A stretch of 37,554 nt of DNA from JANSYP01 sp038751255 (GTDB lineage: Bacteria > Pseudomonadota > Alphaproteobacteria > Rhodobacterales > Rhodobacteraceae): positions 1 through 37,554 of the forward strand of contig JBCDGN010000032.1 of the NCBI GenBank assembly GCA_038751255.1. Direction: 5' to 3'. The position numbers were made by a program, and so were the translations under genes. Each line of letters begins with the position of its first letter. Positions within the stretch are counted from its first letter, which is position 1. Below the pieces are notes generated by a model that worked only from the letters and a program-made list of their open reading frames with translations, was not told the DNA's origin and did no database searches. Of the stretch, positions 16,004-24,078 are shown in pieces.

Positions 16004-17058
16004 TGACCGCTATTGCTGAGTTCAACCTCACGCGCCGGGGCGGGCTTGTGGCACGACCAGGCGTGATCGCAGGGACCCTAATCTTGATCCTACTGTTGCT
16101 GCCCTTCGTTGCGGGGCGGGGTCTGATCCAGGATATGTTCTTTATTCTGACCATGCTGACACTCGCGCAGCTTTGGAACTTGCTGGCAGGCTATGGAGGG
16201 CTCGTTTCCATCGGCCAGCAGGCCTTCGTCGGGATCGGCGCTTATGCCCTGTTCGGCGGCGTGATCCTCGGCGGGCTCGACCCGGTGGCGGCCGTCGCTT
16301 TGGCGGGTGCCGCAGCGCTGGTCTTGGCTGTCCCGATGGCGTTTTTCGCCTTCCGACTTCAGGGCGCCTATTTCGCCATCGGCACCTGGGTCATGGCCGA
16401 GATCGCTAGGCTTTCCATTGCCCAATGGAAGAGCCTGGGCGGTGGCACCGGGACCTCTTTGCCACGCGAAGCGATGCGCGAGATCTGGGGGCTGGAGACG
16501 ATCAAAACGCTCCTCGATGTCAAATCCTCTGCCGCGCGCGATATCCTGGCCTATTGGCTTGCTTTGATCCTCGCGGTTGTGGTGATCGCAGGGATTTATG
16601 CGTTGCTGCGGTCGCGCCAGGGACTTGCGTTGGCCGCTGTGCGCGACAACCCCACAGCGGCGAAATCGGTTGGTGTCAACACGGCGCGCATGAAGTGGCT
16701 GGTCTTTTTACTCTCAAGTTTCGGGACCGGCCTCGCCGGGGGCCTGATTTATTTGCAAAAGGCGCGCATCTCTCCGGATGCCGCGTTCAGCGTCACCGAT
16801 TGGACGGCATACGTCATCTTCATCGTCGTGATCGGTGGGATCGGGACGCTGGAAGGCCCCATCATCGGTGTGCTGCTCTTCTTTGCCCTGCAAGCACTCT
16901 TGGCGGATTTCGGGTCCTGGTACCTGATCACGCTGGGCTTGCTGGGGATTATCGTCATGCTTTTTGCGCCAAAAGGGCTCTGGGGCCTGATCCATGACCG
17001 CACGGGCTGGGCCCTGTTCCCGACCCGCCGTTTCTTTACACCAAAAGCCAAAGCCTGA
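16003..17058 (+). CDS. LivM-type ABC permease
   Basis: A 351-residue second permease. It has a hydrophobic N-terminus, then LLAGYGGLVSIGQQAFVGIGAYALF (the LivM signature), AFRLQGAYFAIGTWVMAEIARL, the ATPase-contact loop AVRDNPTAAKSVGVNTARMKWLVF and the closing VIGGIGTLEGPIIGVLLFF. The ATG at 16003 follows GGAGG at 15991-15995 and overlaps the previous stop codon. It completes a five-part importer (receptor, two ATPases, two permeases) embedded in the aromatic pathway genes. It is followed after 14 bases by the monooxygenase gene. Confidence 0.92.
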   Translation: MTAIAEFNLTRRGGLVARPGVIAGTLILILLLLPFVAGRGLIQDMFFILTMLTLAQLWNLLAGYGGLVSIGQQAFVGIGAYALFGGVILGGLDPVAAVALAGAAALVLAVPMAFFAFRLQGAYFAIGTWVMAEIARLSIAQWKSLGGGTGTSLPREAMREIWGLETIKTLLDVKSSAARDILAYWLALILAVVVIAGIYALLRSRQGLALAAVRDNPTAAKSVGVNTARMKWLVFLLSSFGTGLAGGLIYLQKARISPDAAFSVTDWTAYVIFIVVIGGIGTLEGPIIGVLLFFALQALLADFGSWYLITLGLLGIIVMLFAPKGLWGLIHDRTGWALFPTRRFFTPKAKA

Positions 17059-17072
17059 GGGAGGAAAGACCA

Positions 17073-18878
17073 ATGGCCGATATTTCTACGGACGTTCTGA
17101 TCATCGGAACCGGCCCCGCCGGAAGCGCAACCGCTGCTCTGCTGTCCAGCTATGGCATCGAGAACATGGCGGTCAATCGCTACCGCTGGCTGGCGAACAC
17201 GCCGCGTGCACACATCACCAACCAACGCACGATGGAGGTGCTGCGGGACCTGGGCCAAGAGGTCGAGGCAGAGGTCTATATGCACGCTGCTGAACAAGAC
17301 CTGATGGGTGAAAACGTCTTCTGCGAAAGTCTTGCGGGGGAAGAGATCGGTCGCATGAAGTCCTGGGGCAATCATCCGATGTCCAAGGCAGAGCACTTGC
17401 TCAGTTCACCCACTTTCATGAATGACCTACCGCAAACCTTCATGGAGCCGCTGCTTTTCAAGACAGCTTGTTCGCGGGGGACCCAAGCGCGGATGAGCAC
17501 CGAATATCTTAGCCATGAACAGGATGCCGAAGGCGTCACCACCACGTGCCGGGATCGCCTGACCGGCAAAGAATTTACCATCCGCTCCAAATACCTGGTG
17601 GGCGCCGATGGCGGAAATTCGAAAGTAGCTGAGCTCGCCGGCTTGCCATTTGAGGGGCAGATGGGCGTCGGTGGTTCGATGAACATTTTGTTCCGGGCAG
17701 ATCTTTCCAAGTTTGTCGCGCACCGACCATCGGTTCTTTATTGGATAATGCAGCCGGGCGCCGATGTCGGTGGGATCGGCATGGGGCTCGTGCGGATGGT
17801 ACGTCCCTGGAATGAGTGGCTGATCGTTTGGGGTTATGACATCAGCCAGCCCGCACCGGAGGTGGATGAAGAGATGGCCACTCAGGTTGCCCGGCAGTTG
17901 GTTGGGGATCCTGAACTCGAGATCGAATTGCTGTCTGCGAACACCTGGACGGTCAACAATATGTACGCCACGAAAATGCAAGAGGGCCGCGTCTTTATCA
18001 TGGGCGATGCTGCGCATCGGCATCCGCCGTCTAACGGGCTTGGGTCCAACACGTCGATCCAAGACGGGTTCAACCTTGCGTGGAAGCTCGCCGCTGTATT
18101 GAAAGGGCAGGCAACGCCCGCACTGCTGGAGACCTACACCACCGAACGGGCGCCGGTGGCCAAGCAGATCGTGACCCGCGCCAACCAATCCATTGGAGAG
18201 TTTGGCCCGATCTTTGAAAGCCTTGGCATGGGCGAGGGTGTCGACCCTGATGTGATGCAGTCCAATATGGAAAAACGCTGTGACCGAGGAGATGCCGCAG
18301 AAGCGCAGCGCACTGCGATCCGCGATGCCATCGCGTTCAAGAAATACGAATTCGATGCCCATGGGGTAGAGATGAACCAGCGCTATCGTTCGAGCGCCTG
18401 CGTCGCAGATGGGCAGCTTGAGCCTCAGTTCGAGCTGGATGCCGAGCTTCATTTCCAGCCCACCACATGGCCTGGGGCTCGGATCCCACATGTATGGGTT
18501 TTCGATGCCAATGGTGACAAGCATTCGACCTTGGATATTTGCGGAAATGGCCGGTTTGCCCTGCTTACGGGGATCGGTGGCGAAGCCTGGGCAGAGGCCA
18601 TCAAGGCGGTCACCGACGAAACCGGGGCAGAAATCGACCTCCGGATCATCGGCCCCCGGTGCGACTGGCTGGATCACACCGGTGATTGGGCCCGCGCCCG
18701 CGAGATCGGCGACACCGGCTGTCTGTTGGTGCGCCCCGACCAGCATGTGGCTTGGCGCGTGGATAAGCTCCCAAGCGATCCCGCGGCAGAACTGCGCCGA
18801 GTCTTTGCGCAGATCCTCGGGCAGTCTGACACGGTCGGCAGTTCTTCCAGCCAAACCAAGGAATTGACAGATGCTTGA
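17073..18878 (+). CDS. FAD-dependent phenol-type monooxygenase (TfdB-like)
   Basis: A 601-residue single-component flavoprotein hydroxylase, the size of TfdB (2,4-dichlorophenol 6-monooxygenase). The FAD ADP-binding motif is GTGPAGSATAALLSSYG (12-28), the DG motif is GADGGNSKVAE (177-187), and the GD motif is GDAAHRHPPSNGLGSNTSIQ (311-330). RWLANTPRAHITNQRTMEVL (38-57) is strongly TfdB-like. A thioredoxin-like C-terminal domain follows. Enzymes of this class hydroxylate phenols next to the OH using NAD(P)H and O2. Because the next gene is a hydroxyquinol dioxygenase, the product is probably hydroxyquinol (1,2,4-trihydroxybenzene), from resorcinol, hydroquinone or a substituted phenol; which one is not readable. 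GGGAGG precedes the ATG, and the gene ends eight bases inside the dioxygenase gene. Confidence 0.9.
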   Translation: MADISTDVLIIGTGPAGSATAALLSSYGIENMAVNRYRWLANTPRAHITNQRTMEVLRDLGQEVEAEVYMHAAEQDLMGENVFCESLAGEEIGRMKSWGNHPMSKAEHLLSSPTFMNDLPQTFMEPLLFKTACSRGTQARMSTEYLSHEQDAEGVTTTCRDRLTGKEFTIRSKYLVGADGGNSKVAELAGLPFEGQMGVGGSMNILFRADLSKFVAHRPSVLYWIMQPGADVGGIGMGLVRMVRPWNEWLIVWGYDISQPAPEVDEEMATQVARQLVGDPELEIELLSANTWTVNNMYATKMQEGRVFIMGDAAHRHPPSNGLGSNTSIQDGFNLAWKLAAVLKGQATPALLETYTTERAPVAKQIVTRANQSIGEFGPIFESLGMGEGVDPDVMQSNMEKRCDRGDAAEAQRTAIRDAIAFKKYEFDAHGVEMNQRYRSSACVADGQLEPQFELDAELHFQPTTWPGARIPHVWVFDANGDKHSTLDICGNGRFALLTGIGGEAWAEAIKAVTDETGAEIDLRIIGPRCDWLDHTGDWARAREIGDTGCLLVRPDQHVAWRVDKLPSDPAAELRRVFAQILGQSDTVGSSSSQTKELTDA

Positions 18879-19767
18879 TCTCAAAGCAGAAGAAGGTCTG
18901 GGCTTCTTTACCGAAGAAAACAGTGCCGAGGTGGTGATTGCCCGCAATGCCGGTGCGGAAAACGAGCGACTGAAAGAGGTTATGGCGGCGCTCATCCGCC
19001 ATATCCATGCAGCAGTGAAAGAGATCGAACCGACCCAAGAAGAATGGCTGGAGGCGATCAAGTTTCTGACCGCGACAGGTCACAAATGCGATGACTGGCG
19101 GCAAGAGTTCATCTTGCTGTCAGACAGCATGGGCGTGTCGATGCTGGTCGATGCGATCAACAACCGCAAACCGAGTGGAGCGTCGGAGTCGACCGTTCTC
19201 GGACCATTTCACGTGCCCGACGCGCCGGAGCTGCCAATGGGCAGCAATATTTGCAAGGATAACAAGGGCGAGCCGATGTTGGTCGAGGGCCGCGTAAGCT
19301 CTACCGATGGCACGCCGATCAAAGACGCCACGCTCGATGTTTGGCAGACCAATGATGATGGCTTCTATGACGTGCAACAAAAGGGCATCCAGCCAGAGTT
19401 TAACTTGCGCGGCATCTTTCGGACCGCCGAGGATGGCCGCTACTGGTTCAAGGGTGTCAAACCACGCTTCTATCCAATCCCGGATGATGGCCCGGTGGGG
19501 CAGCTTCTTGGGCGATTGGGGCGGCATCCAAATCGGCCGGCGCATTTGCACTATATTGTCAAAGCGCCGGGGCATGATGAGTTGATCACGCATATCTTCG
19601 ATCCCGATGATCCCTACATCAATTCAGATGCCGTGTTCGGAGTGAAGCAATCGCTTCTTGCCAAATTCGAGCGTGTCGAAGATCCAGAGGCCATCGAAAA
19701 AGCAGGATTTGATGGGCCCTTTTGGCATGTGCGCCATGATTTTGTGCTGACCCCAGAAAGCAGCTGA
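18871..19767 (+). CDS. Hydroxyquinol 1,2-dioxygenase (intradiol, Fe(III))
   Basis: A 298-residue intradiol dioxygenase that opens hydroxyquinol to maleylacetate. The Fe(III) ligands expected for the family are present: Tyr166 (NDDGFYDVQ), Tyr201 (KPRFYPIPDDGPVG), His225 and His227 (NRPAHLHYIV). The helical N-terminal linker domain (about 1-100) used for dimerisation is complete. The stretch GPVGQLLGRLGRHPNRPAHLHY is characteristic of the hydroxyquinol branch rather than the catechol branch. No cycloisomerase or dienelactone hydrolase gene is nearby, which also fits the hydroxyquinol route, as that route goes straight to maleylacetate. The gene overlaps the monooxygenase gene by eight bases and has AGGA upstream of its ATG. 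A chlorocatechol dioxygenase is a less likely alternative. Confidence 0.92.
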   Translation: MLDLKAEEGLGFFTEENSAEVVIARNAGAENERLKEVMAALIRHIHAAVKEIEPTQEEWLEAIKFLTATGHKCDDWRQEFILLSDSMGVSMLVDAINNRKPSGASESTVLGPFHVPDAPELPMGSNICKDNKGEPMLVEGRVSSTDGTPIKDATLDVWQTNDDGFYDVQQKGIQPEFNLRGIFRTAEDGRYWFKGVKPRFYPIPDDGPVGQLLGRLGRHPNRPAHLHYIVKAPGHDELITHIFDPDDPYINSDAVFGVKQSLLAKFERVEDPEAIEKAGFDGPFWHVRHDFVLTPESS

Positions 19768-19825
19768 GCGGGCGCCATCGTCCCAAGAGGGCGGTCGCAT
19801 AGCGATTGATCAAGCGGAGTTTTCC

Positions 19826-20671
19826 ATGCCCAAACCCTGTATCATCACCGTCGCCATTACCGGTTCGCTGCCGCGCAAGGCGCATAACCCCGCTGTGCCA
19901 ATCTCTGTGGCTGAGCAAATCGAGAGCGCACAAGAGGCGTTCGAGGCGGGCGCTCGTATCTGTCACGCTCATGTACGAAACGAAGACGAAACGCCCTGTT
20001 CTGATCCCGATCGCTTTGCCGCGCTGCAAGAGGGCATCGCCAAGCATTGCCCGGGGATGATCTTTCAGGCTTCGACCGGTGGGCGTTCGGGGGCAGGGAA
20101 GGAGCGCGGCGGTATGCTTAAGAACCGCCCCGACATGGCATCGCTGTCCGTTGGGTCGAACAACTTCCCCACGCGGGTCTATGAGAATCCACCCGATCTG
20201 GTGGATTGGCTTGCCAGTGAAATGGCGACGCATGATGTTCTGCCCGAGATCGAGTGTTTTGATCTCTCGCATATGTTTCAGGCAACGGCGATGCAGCGCG
20301 ATGGCCGCTTTTCCCGGCAGCCTTATGTGCAGTTTGTCATGGGGGTGAAGAACGCCATGCCCGCGGACCGTGCGGTGTTTGATTTCTATGTTGAAACGCT
20401 CAGCCGTCTGATGCCTCAGGCCGAATGGTGCGGCGCAGGCATCGGCCGGGATCAGCTGACTTTGAATGAATGGTGTGTCGCGGCAGGCGGACATGCTCGC
20501 ACAGGACTAGAGGACAATATTCGTCTGGACGCTGATCGCTTAGCGCCCTCTAATACTGCCTTGGTCGAACGCGTGGTGGAGATCTGCGAAAAGCATGACC
20601 GCCCAGTGGCCACGCCAGAACAAGCAAGGCAGATCTTGGGATTGCGGCCCACGGTGGAGGCGGCAGCCTAG
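19826..20671 (+). CDS. Beta-keto acid cleavage enzyme (BKACE, DUF849)
   Basis: A 281-residue TIM-barrel zinc enzyme. BKACE proteins condense a beta-keto acid with acetyl-CoA and release acetoacetate plus a new acyl-CoA. The zinc ligands fit His47 and His49 (ICHAHVRNED) and Glu229 (GGHARTGLEDN, 221-231). Also present are Asp230, Arg225, a Glu at 141 (PEIECFD) and the loop FQASTGGRSG (80-89). The residue matching Glu14 of the 3-keto-5-aminohexanoate enzyme Kce is Ser14, so an amino-bearing substrate seems unlikely. It is the last gene of the hydroxyquinol run, 58 bases after the dioxygenase, with GGAG six bases before the ATG. The natural inference is 3-oxoadipate plus acetyl-CoA to acetoacetate plus succinyl-CoA, replacing the PcaIJ/PcaF steps. 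Family certain, substrate inferred. Confidence 0.88.
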   Translation: MPKPCIITVAITGSLPRKAHNPAVPISVAEQIESAQEAFEAGARICHAHVRNEDETPCSDPDRFAALQEGIAKHCPGMIFQASTGGRSGAGKERGGMLKNRPDMASLSVGSNNFPTRVYENPPDLVDWLASEMATHDVLPEIECFDLSHMFQATAMQRDGRFSRQPYVQFVMGVKNAMPADRAVFDFYVETLSRLMPQAEWCGAGIGRDQLTLNEWCVAAGGHARTGLEDNIRLDADRLAPSNTALVERVVEICEKHDRPVATPEQARQILGLRPTVEAAA

Positions 20672-20681
20672 CCCGTTTCTC

Positions 20682-21413
20682 TCATGGTGTCTCAGCGTCC
20701 AGAAAACCTGCCAGGATCTGATTGAACAAATCGGGCTTTTCCAGATGCACCGCATGCGCGCATCCGGGCAGCACGGCCAAGTGGCTTTGCGGAATTTCGC
20801 GCCAGAGCTTTTCGATCTGCGGCCACGCGTAGGTCCGGTCGCAATCGCCCCAAAACACAAGGGTTTCGCAGGAAATGGATTTGAGGCGGGTTTCTCCCGA
20901 CCAAGCCTGCATCGCGGCGAGCCCCGCTAGGATCGCCTGCAACGATGCCTTTTCGGCAATAGCCGCACAAGCCGCATATTCGGTGGCGGCTTCTTGATCG
21001 CGAAACCATGTGGCCGCGATCCTCCGCGCTGTCGCCAGTGCCCCATCGCTTCGGGCGCGATCCATGCTGGTAGCGATGGGCTCAAAGCGGCCAGGTAGGT
21101 CTCCTGTCGCGCCTGTCGCGTAGAGAATAAGCCGGTTGAGGCGATCCGGTGCGCGATGGACCATCTCTTGCACGATCATCCCGCCCATGGAGTGACCCAT
21201 CAGATCAAACTGGGCATGCCCGCGGGCGGTGAGTTCCGTCAGGCACCAGTCGGCGTAGTCCTCGATGCGGCTGAGGGCTGGCTGATCAGCCTGATGCCCG
21301 AAACCAGGCAAGTCGAGCGCTAGCAACTTTCGGTCGCGCACAAGCGGTTTTTGTAAATGCCACTGATCACTGCCGCCGAGAAATCCATGCACCAGAACCA
21401 GTGGCAGCGTCAC
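20682..21413 (-). CDS. Alpha/beta hydrolase
   Basis: A 243-residue alpha/beta hydrolase without signal peptide. The oxyanion HG pair is at residues 9-10 (LVHGFLGG). The nucleophile elbow is GHSMGG (Ser75), the acid is Asp190 or Asp192 (WGDCDRTYAW) and the base His220 (GCAHAVHLEKPD). The form resembles carboxylesterases and enol-lactonases such as PcaD. It overlaps the upstream permease gene by four bases, so it belongs to the minus-strand importer cassette and is convergent with the aromatic cluster, ten bases away. In that setting it probably hydrolyses an ester or amide bond of the imported compound or of an intermediate. A lactonase role in the neighbouring aromatic route is less likely, because the hydroxyquinol pathway needs none. 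Confidence 0.85.
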   Translation of the reverse strand: MTLPLVLVHGFLGGSDQWHLQKPLVRDRKLLALDLPGFGHQADQPALSRIEDYADWCLTELTARGHAQFDLMGHSMGGMIVQEMVHRAPDRLNRLILYATGATGDLPGRFEPIATSMDRARSDGALATARRIAATWFRDQEAATEYAACAAIAEKASLQAILAGLAAMQAWSGETRLKSISCETLVFWGDCDRTYAWPQIEKLWREIPQSHLAVLPGCAHAVHLEKPDLFNQILAGFLDAETP

Positions 21414-22951
21414 TTCCGCTGGCCCTGCACGATCCGATCTAGGATCATCGCGCAGAAGAGGATCGCGAAGCCCGCCAGGATACCTTGACCAACATTGGCA
21501 TATTGCAGCGCCTCAAGGACGTCCTCGCCAAGACCCTTTGCCCCGATCAGTGATGCCACAACGACCATAGCGAGCGAAAGCATGATGGTTTGGTTGATGC
21601 CCGCCCTGATCGAGGGGCTGGCAAGTGGCAGGTCCACCCGGGTCAGCAGGTACCATTTGTTCGCCCCAAAGGCGATGGCGGCCTCGCGCACGCTTTCAGG
21701 CACACCGCGCAGTCCCAAGACGGTCAAGCGTACCACTGGCGTGCCCCCGAAAATCATAGTGGTCACAACAGCCGCAGGCTTTCCGGTGCCGAAAAACGCA
21801 ATCACCGGGATCATGAAGACAAAGGCCGGCATGGTCTGCATGAAATCCATGATCGGCTGAATCGCGCTATAGAAACGTGGACGCCGGGCGGCAAACATGC
21901 CCAAAGGAATGCCGATAATGATCGAAAGACAGGCCGCTGTCCCGAGGAGCGCCAGGGTGGTCATGGCTTTTTCCCAGAACCCTAGAAGTCCCATATAGGC
22001 GAGGAACGCGCCTGACCAGATCGCCATGCGCACCCCAGCGGTGAGCCAGGTCAGCAAGATGATCAGGCTCGCGATAACGATCCAGGGGGTACTGACAAAG
22101 ACCAGTTCCAGCGCGTCCAGAACCATCCTGATCGCGTAGGTGATGCCGTCGAAAAACGCCTCGCCTGAGATTACGGCCCAGTTGAAGAACGCCTCTACGC
22201 CTTCAATACTCACCAATCGGATATCGGGGTTGGTGGGGAAATTGGTCAGAATGCCAAAGCGCCCGGGGAAACTGTAGTGCAGGATTGCGGCGAGCACGAT
22301 GAGCGCCATGAAGACGGCGCTAAACACGATCTGTGGCACCGGCATGCCGGCGCGGATGTTATTGTCCGACAACCAATCGGAAAACCGCGCCTCCAGCGCC
22401 CAATTGGCGACGGTGGCCTCCACGAGCTTCGCGACCAAAAGCAGAACAAGACCCCCCAGAGCGATATAGATCCCTTGATCGGCGAGCGCCTCGGCCTCGG
22501 CGCGTATGCCGCCGATATTGGCCTCAAGCGAATCCACCGTGCGTTGAAACGCATCCACACGGTCTGATCCGCTTTCAATCGCGGCGGCAAGTTGCTGACG
22601 CCGAAGCTCTAACGTGCCTTCAATGGACTCGATCCGCGCCATGGCGTCCGCGGCCAGATCCCCGAACAGCCCACGTGCGATCTGCACCAGTGCCAGGGCT
22701 TCGATGATCAAAAATGGCAGCGCCCAGGACCAAAGACCGCGCGCCCCAAACCAAACCGGACCAAAGAGCCCGGCCATCAGATTGAAGGTGGGGGTGAACC
22801 GCGCGCTCGCGCCGATCCGGTCAAAGTTTTTGATGTAATACTCTGGATTGGTCCGCACAAAGGTTCGGATATGGTCCTGACGGTCCTTGGTGTAAGTTTT
22901 GACCGCCTCAGAATTGAGGTCGTCGAGCGGGTTGATGGTGTCGTCCTTCAT
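21410..22951 (-). CDS. Glycine betaine-type ABC permease with long N-terminal extension (ProW/TmoW-like)
   Basis: A 513-residue permease. The C-terminal 190 residues (about 325-510) are a standard binding-protein-dependent transport domain with the ProW-type loop GVPESVREAAIAFGANKWYLLTRVDLPLASPSIRAGINQT. The N-terminal portion adds a soluble start, hydrophobic segments at about 56-95, a charged heptad-rich stretch (about 102-158, MARIESIEGTLELRRQQLAAAI...) that looks like a coiled coil, and further membrane segments at 160-182 and 205-226. Classic E. coli ProW is about 350 residues. Large permeases of this kind, as far as I recall, occur among marine alphaproteobacterial betaine and TMAO importers. 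It overlaps the ATPase gene upstream and the hydrolase gene downstream by four bases each. Confidence 0.88.
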   Translation of the reverse strand: MKDDTINPLDDLNSEAVKTYTKDRQDHIRTFVRTNPEYYIKNFDRIGASARFTPTFNLMAGLFGPVWFGARGLWSWALPFLIIEALALVQIARGLFGDLAADAMARIESIEGTLELRRQQLAAAIESGSDRVDAFQRTVDSLEANIGGIRAEAEALADQGIYIALGGLVLLLVAKLVEATVANWALEARFSDWLSDNNIRAGMPVPQIVFSAVFMALIVLAAILHYSFPGRFGILTNFPTNPDIRLVSIEGVEAFFNWAVISGEAFFDGITYAIRMVLDALELVFVSTPWIVIASLIILLTWLTAGVRMAIWSGAFLAYMGLLGFWEKAMTTLALLGTAACLSIIIGIPLGMFAARRPRFYSAIQPIMDFMQTMPAFVFMIPVIAFFGTGKPAAVVTTMIFGGTPVVRLTVLGLRGVPESVREAAIAFGANKWYLLTRVDLPLASPSIRAGINQTIMLSLAMVVVASLIGAKGLGEDVLEALQYANVGQGILAGFAILFCAMILDRIVQGQRK

Positions 22952-24000
22952 GAGACTTCTGTCCCCTCTATGACGGTGCGCAATAGATCTGCGCGGGTGA
23001 TGACACCCACGTCGACGCCGCTATCACGGACCAGGATCGGCTGATCCTCGTCGATGGCGAGCCCAATCAGGGTGCTGAGCGTTTCGCTTTCATCCACGTG
23101 TTGGGTATCGGCGCTGATGGGGCCGTTGTTGTTTCGATAGGCCTCTAAAGGCTGCATCACCGCGTGGGCACGCACCACTTTCAATCGCGAGATCCCGGCG
23201 ACGAAATCGGCGACATAATCATCGGCAGGATCCATAACGATGTCTTCGGCAGTGCCGATTTGCACCACGCGGCCGTCGCGCATGATCGCGATACGGTCGC
23301 CGATACGCACGGCCTCATCCAAATCATGGGTGATGAAAACAGTGGTTTTCTTCAAGATTTTGCTCAGCCGGATGAATTCATCCTGGAGCTGCCGCCGGAT
23401 CAGCGGGTCAAGCGCCGAGAAAGGCTCATCCATTAACAGAACGTCGGGATTGGCCGCCAGAGCCCGCGCCAGTCCAACCCGTTGCTGCATGCCGCCTGAC
23501 AGCTCATGGGCGTACTTCGATCCCCAGGCGCTCAATTCCACGATGTCGAGGATCGCCGTCGCCTGCCGCATGCGTTCATTTTTTCTGACCTGCCGAATTT
23601 CCAAGGGCATTGCCACATTGTCCAAGACCGACCGGTGCGGCATCAGCGCAAAGTTCTGAAACACCATGCCGATTTTGCGGTTTCGGAAGCGTTGAAGCTC
23701 TTTGGGACCCAAGGCCGTCACATCTGTGCCTTCGATCAGGATTTGGCCCGCGGTGGGTTCGAGCAGCCGGTTGAAATGTCTCACCAACGTGGACTTTCCG
23801 CTGCCAGAGAGACCCATGATGCAGAAGATCTCTCCGCGCTCGACCGAAAGGCTGACATCAGCAACGCCCACAACGGCATTGAACCGGCTCAAGACTTCAG
23901 CCTTTGTCAGGCCTTCTTCATGGATCGCCTTGAGGGCTGCGTCTGGGGTCGATCCGAAGATTTTCCAGACGCCGGAGATCTCGATGACGGTTTCATCGCT
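22948..24000 (-). CDS. Glycine betaine-type ABC transporter ATPase with CBS segment (ProV-like)
   Basis: An ATPase of about 350 residues. The N-terminus (SGVWKIFGSTPDAALKAIHEEGLTKAEVL) matches the ProV/OpuAA pre-domain. Walker A is GLSGSGKST, the Q-loop VFQNFALMPHRSVLDN, signature LSGGMQQRVGLARAL, Walker B VLLMDEPFSALDP, H-loop FITHDLDEA. The C-terminal 60 residues (VDESETLSTLIGLAIDEDQPILVRDSGVDVGVITRADLL) look like a CBS module, which in OpuA senses ionic strength or cyclic-di-AMP. The frame opens with GTG at 24039. I prefer the GTG at 24000 because AAGAGGA lies eight bases before it and the homologous region starts there. It couples to the permease gene through a four-base overlap. Confidence 0.88.
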   Translation of the reverse strand, partial: SDETVIEISGVWKIFGSTPDAALKAIHEEGLTKAEVLSRFNAVVGVADVSLSVERGEIFCIMGLSGSGKSTLVRHFNRLLEPTAGQILIEGTDVTALGPKELQRFRNRKIGMVFQNFALMPHRSVLDNVAMPLEIRQVRKNERMRQATAILDIVELSAWGSKYAHELSGGMQQRVGLARALAANPDVLLMDEPFSALDPLIRRQLQDEFIRLSKILKKTTVFITHDLDEAVRIGDRIAIMRDGRVVQIGTAEDIVMDPADDYVADFVAGISRLKVVRAHAVMQPLEAYRNNNGPISADTQHVDESETLSTLIGLAIDEDQPILVRDSGVDVGVITRADLLRTVIEGTEVS

Positions 24001-24078
24001 CACGTGCGCGGTCCTCTTACTAACTGATAGGGTCGGCACCGAGAGAACCCCGGTACCGAGAGTATCGAGAACGGAGGA

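Noticed and set aside
17427..19061. 544-codon open frame on the minus strand
   Set aside because: It lies fully antisense to the monooxygenase and dioxygenase genes, whose motifs are intact; its translation is low in recognisable motifs and rich in His/Arg/Gly as expected for an antisense shadow.
18871..19767. Catechol or chlorocatechol 1,2-dioxygenase
   Set aside because: The GQLLGRLGRHPNRPAHLHY region and the absence of cycloisomerase and dienelactone hydrolase genes favour hydroxyquinol as substrate.
19619..20494. 291-codon minus-strand frame opposite the BKACE gene
   Set aside because: It is antisense to a gene with complete zinc-site motifs and a good ribosome site, and shows no domain of its own.
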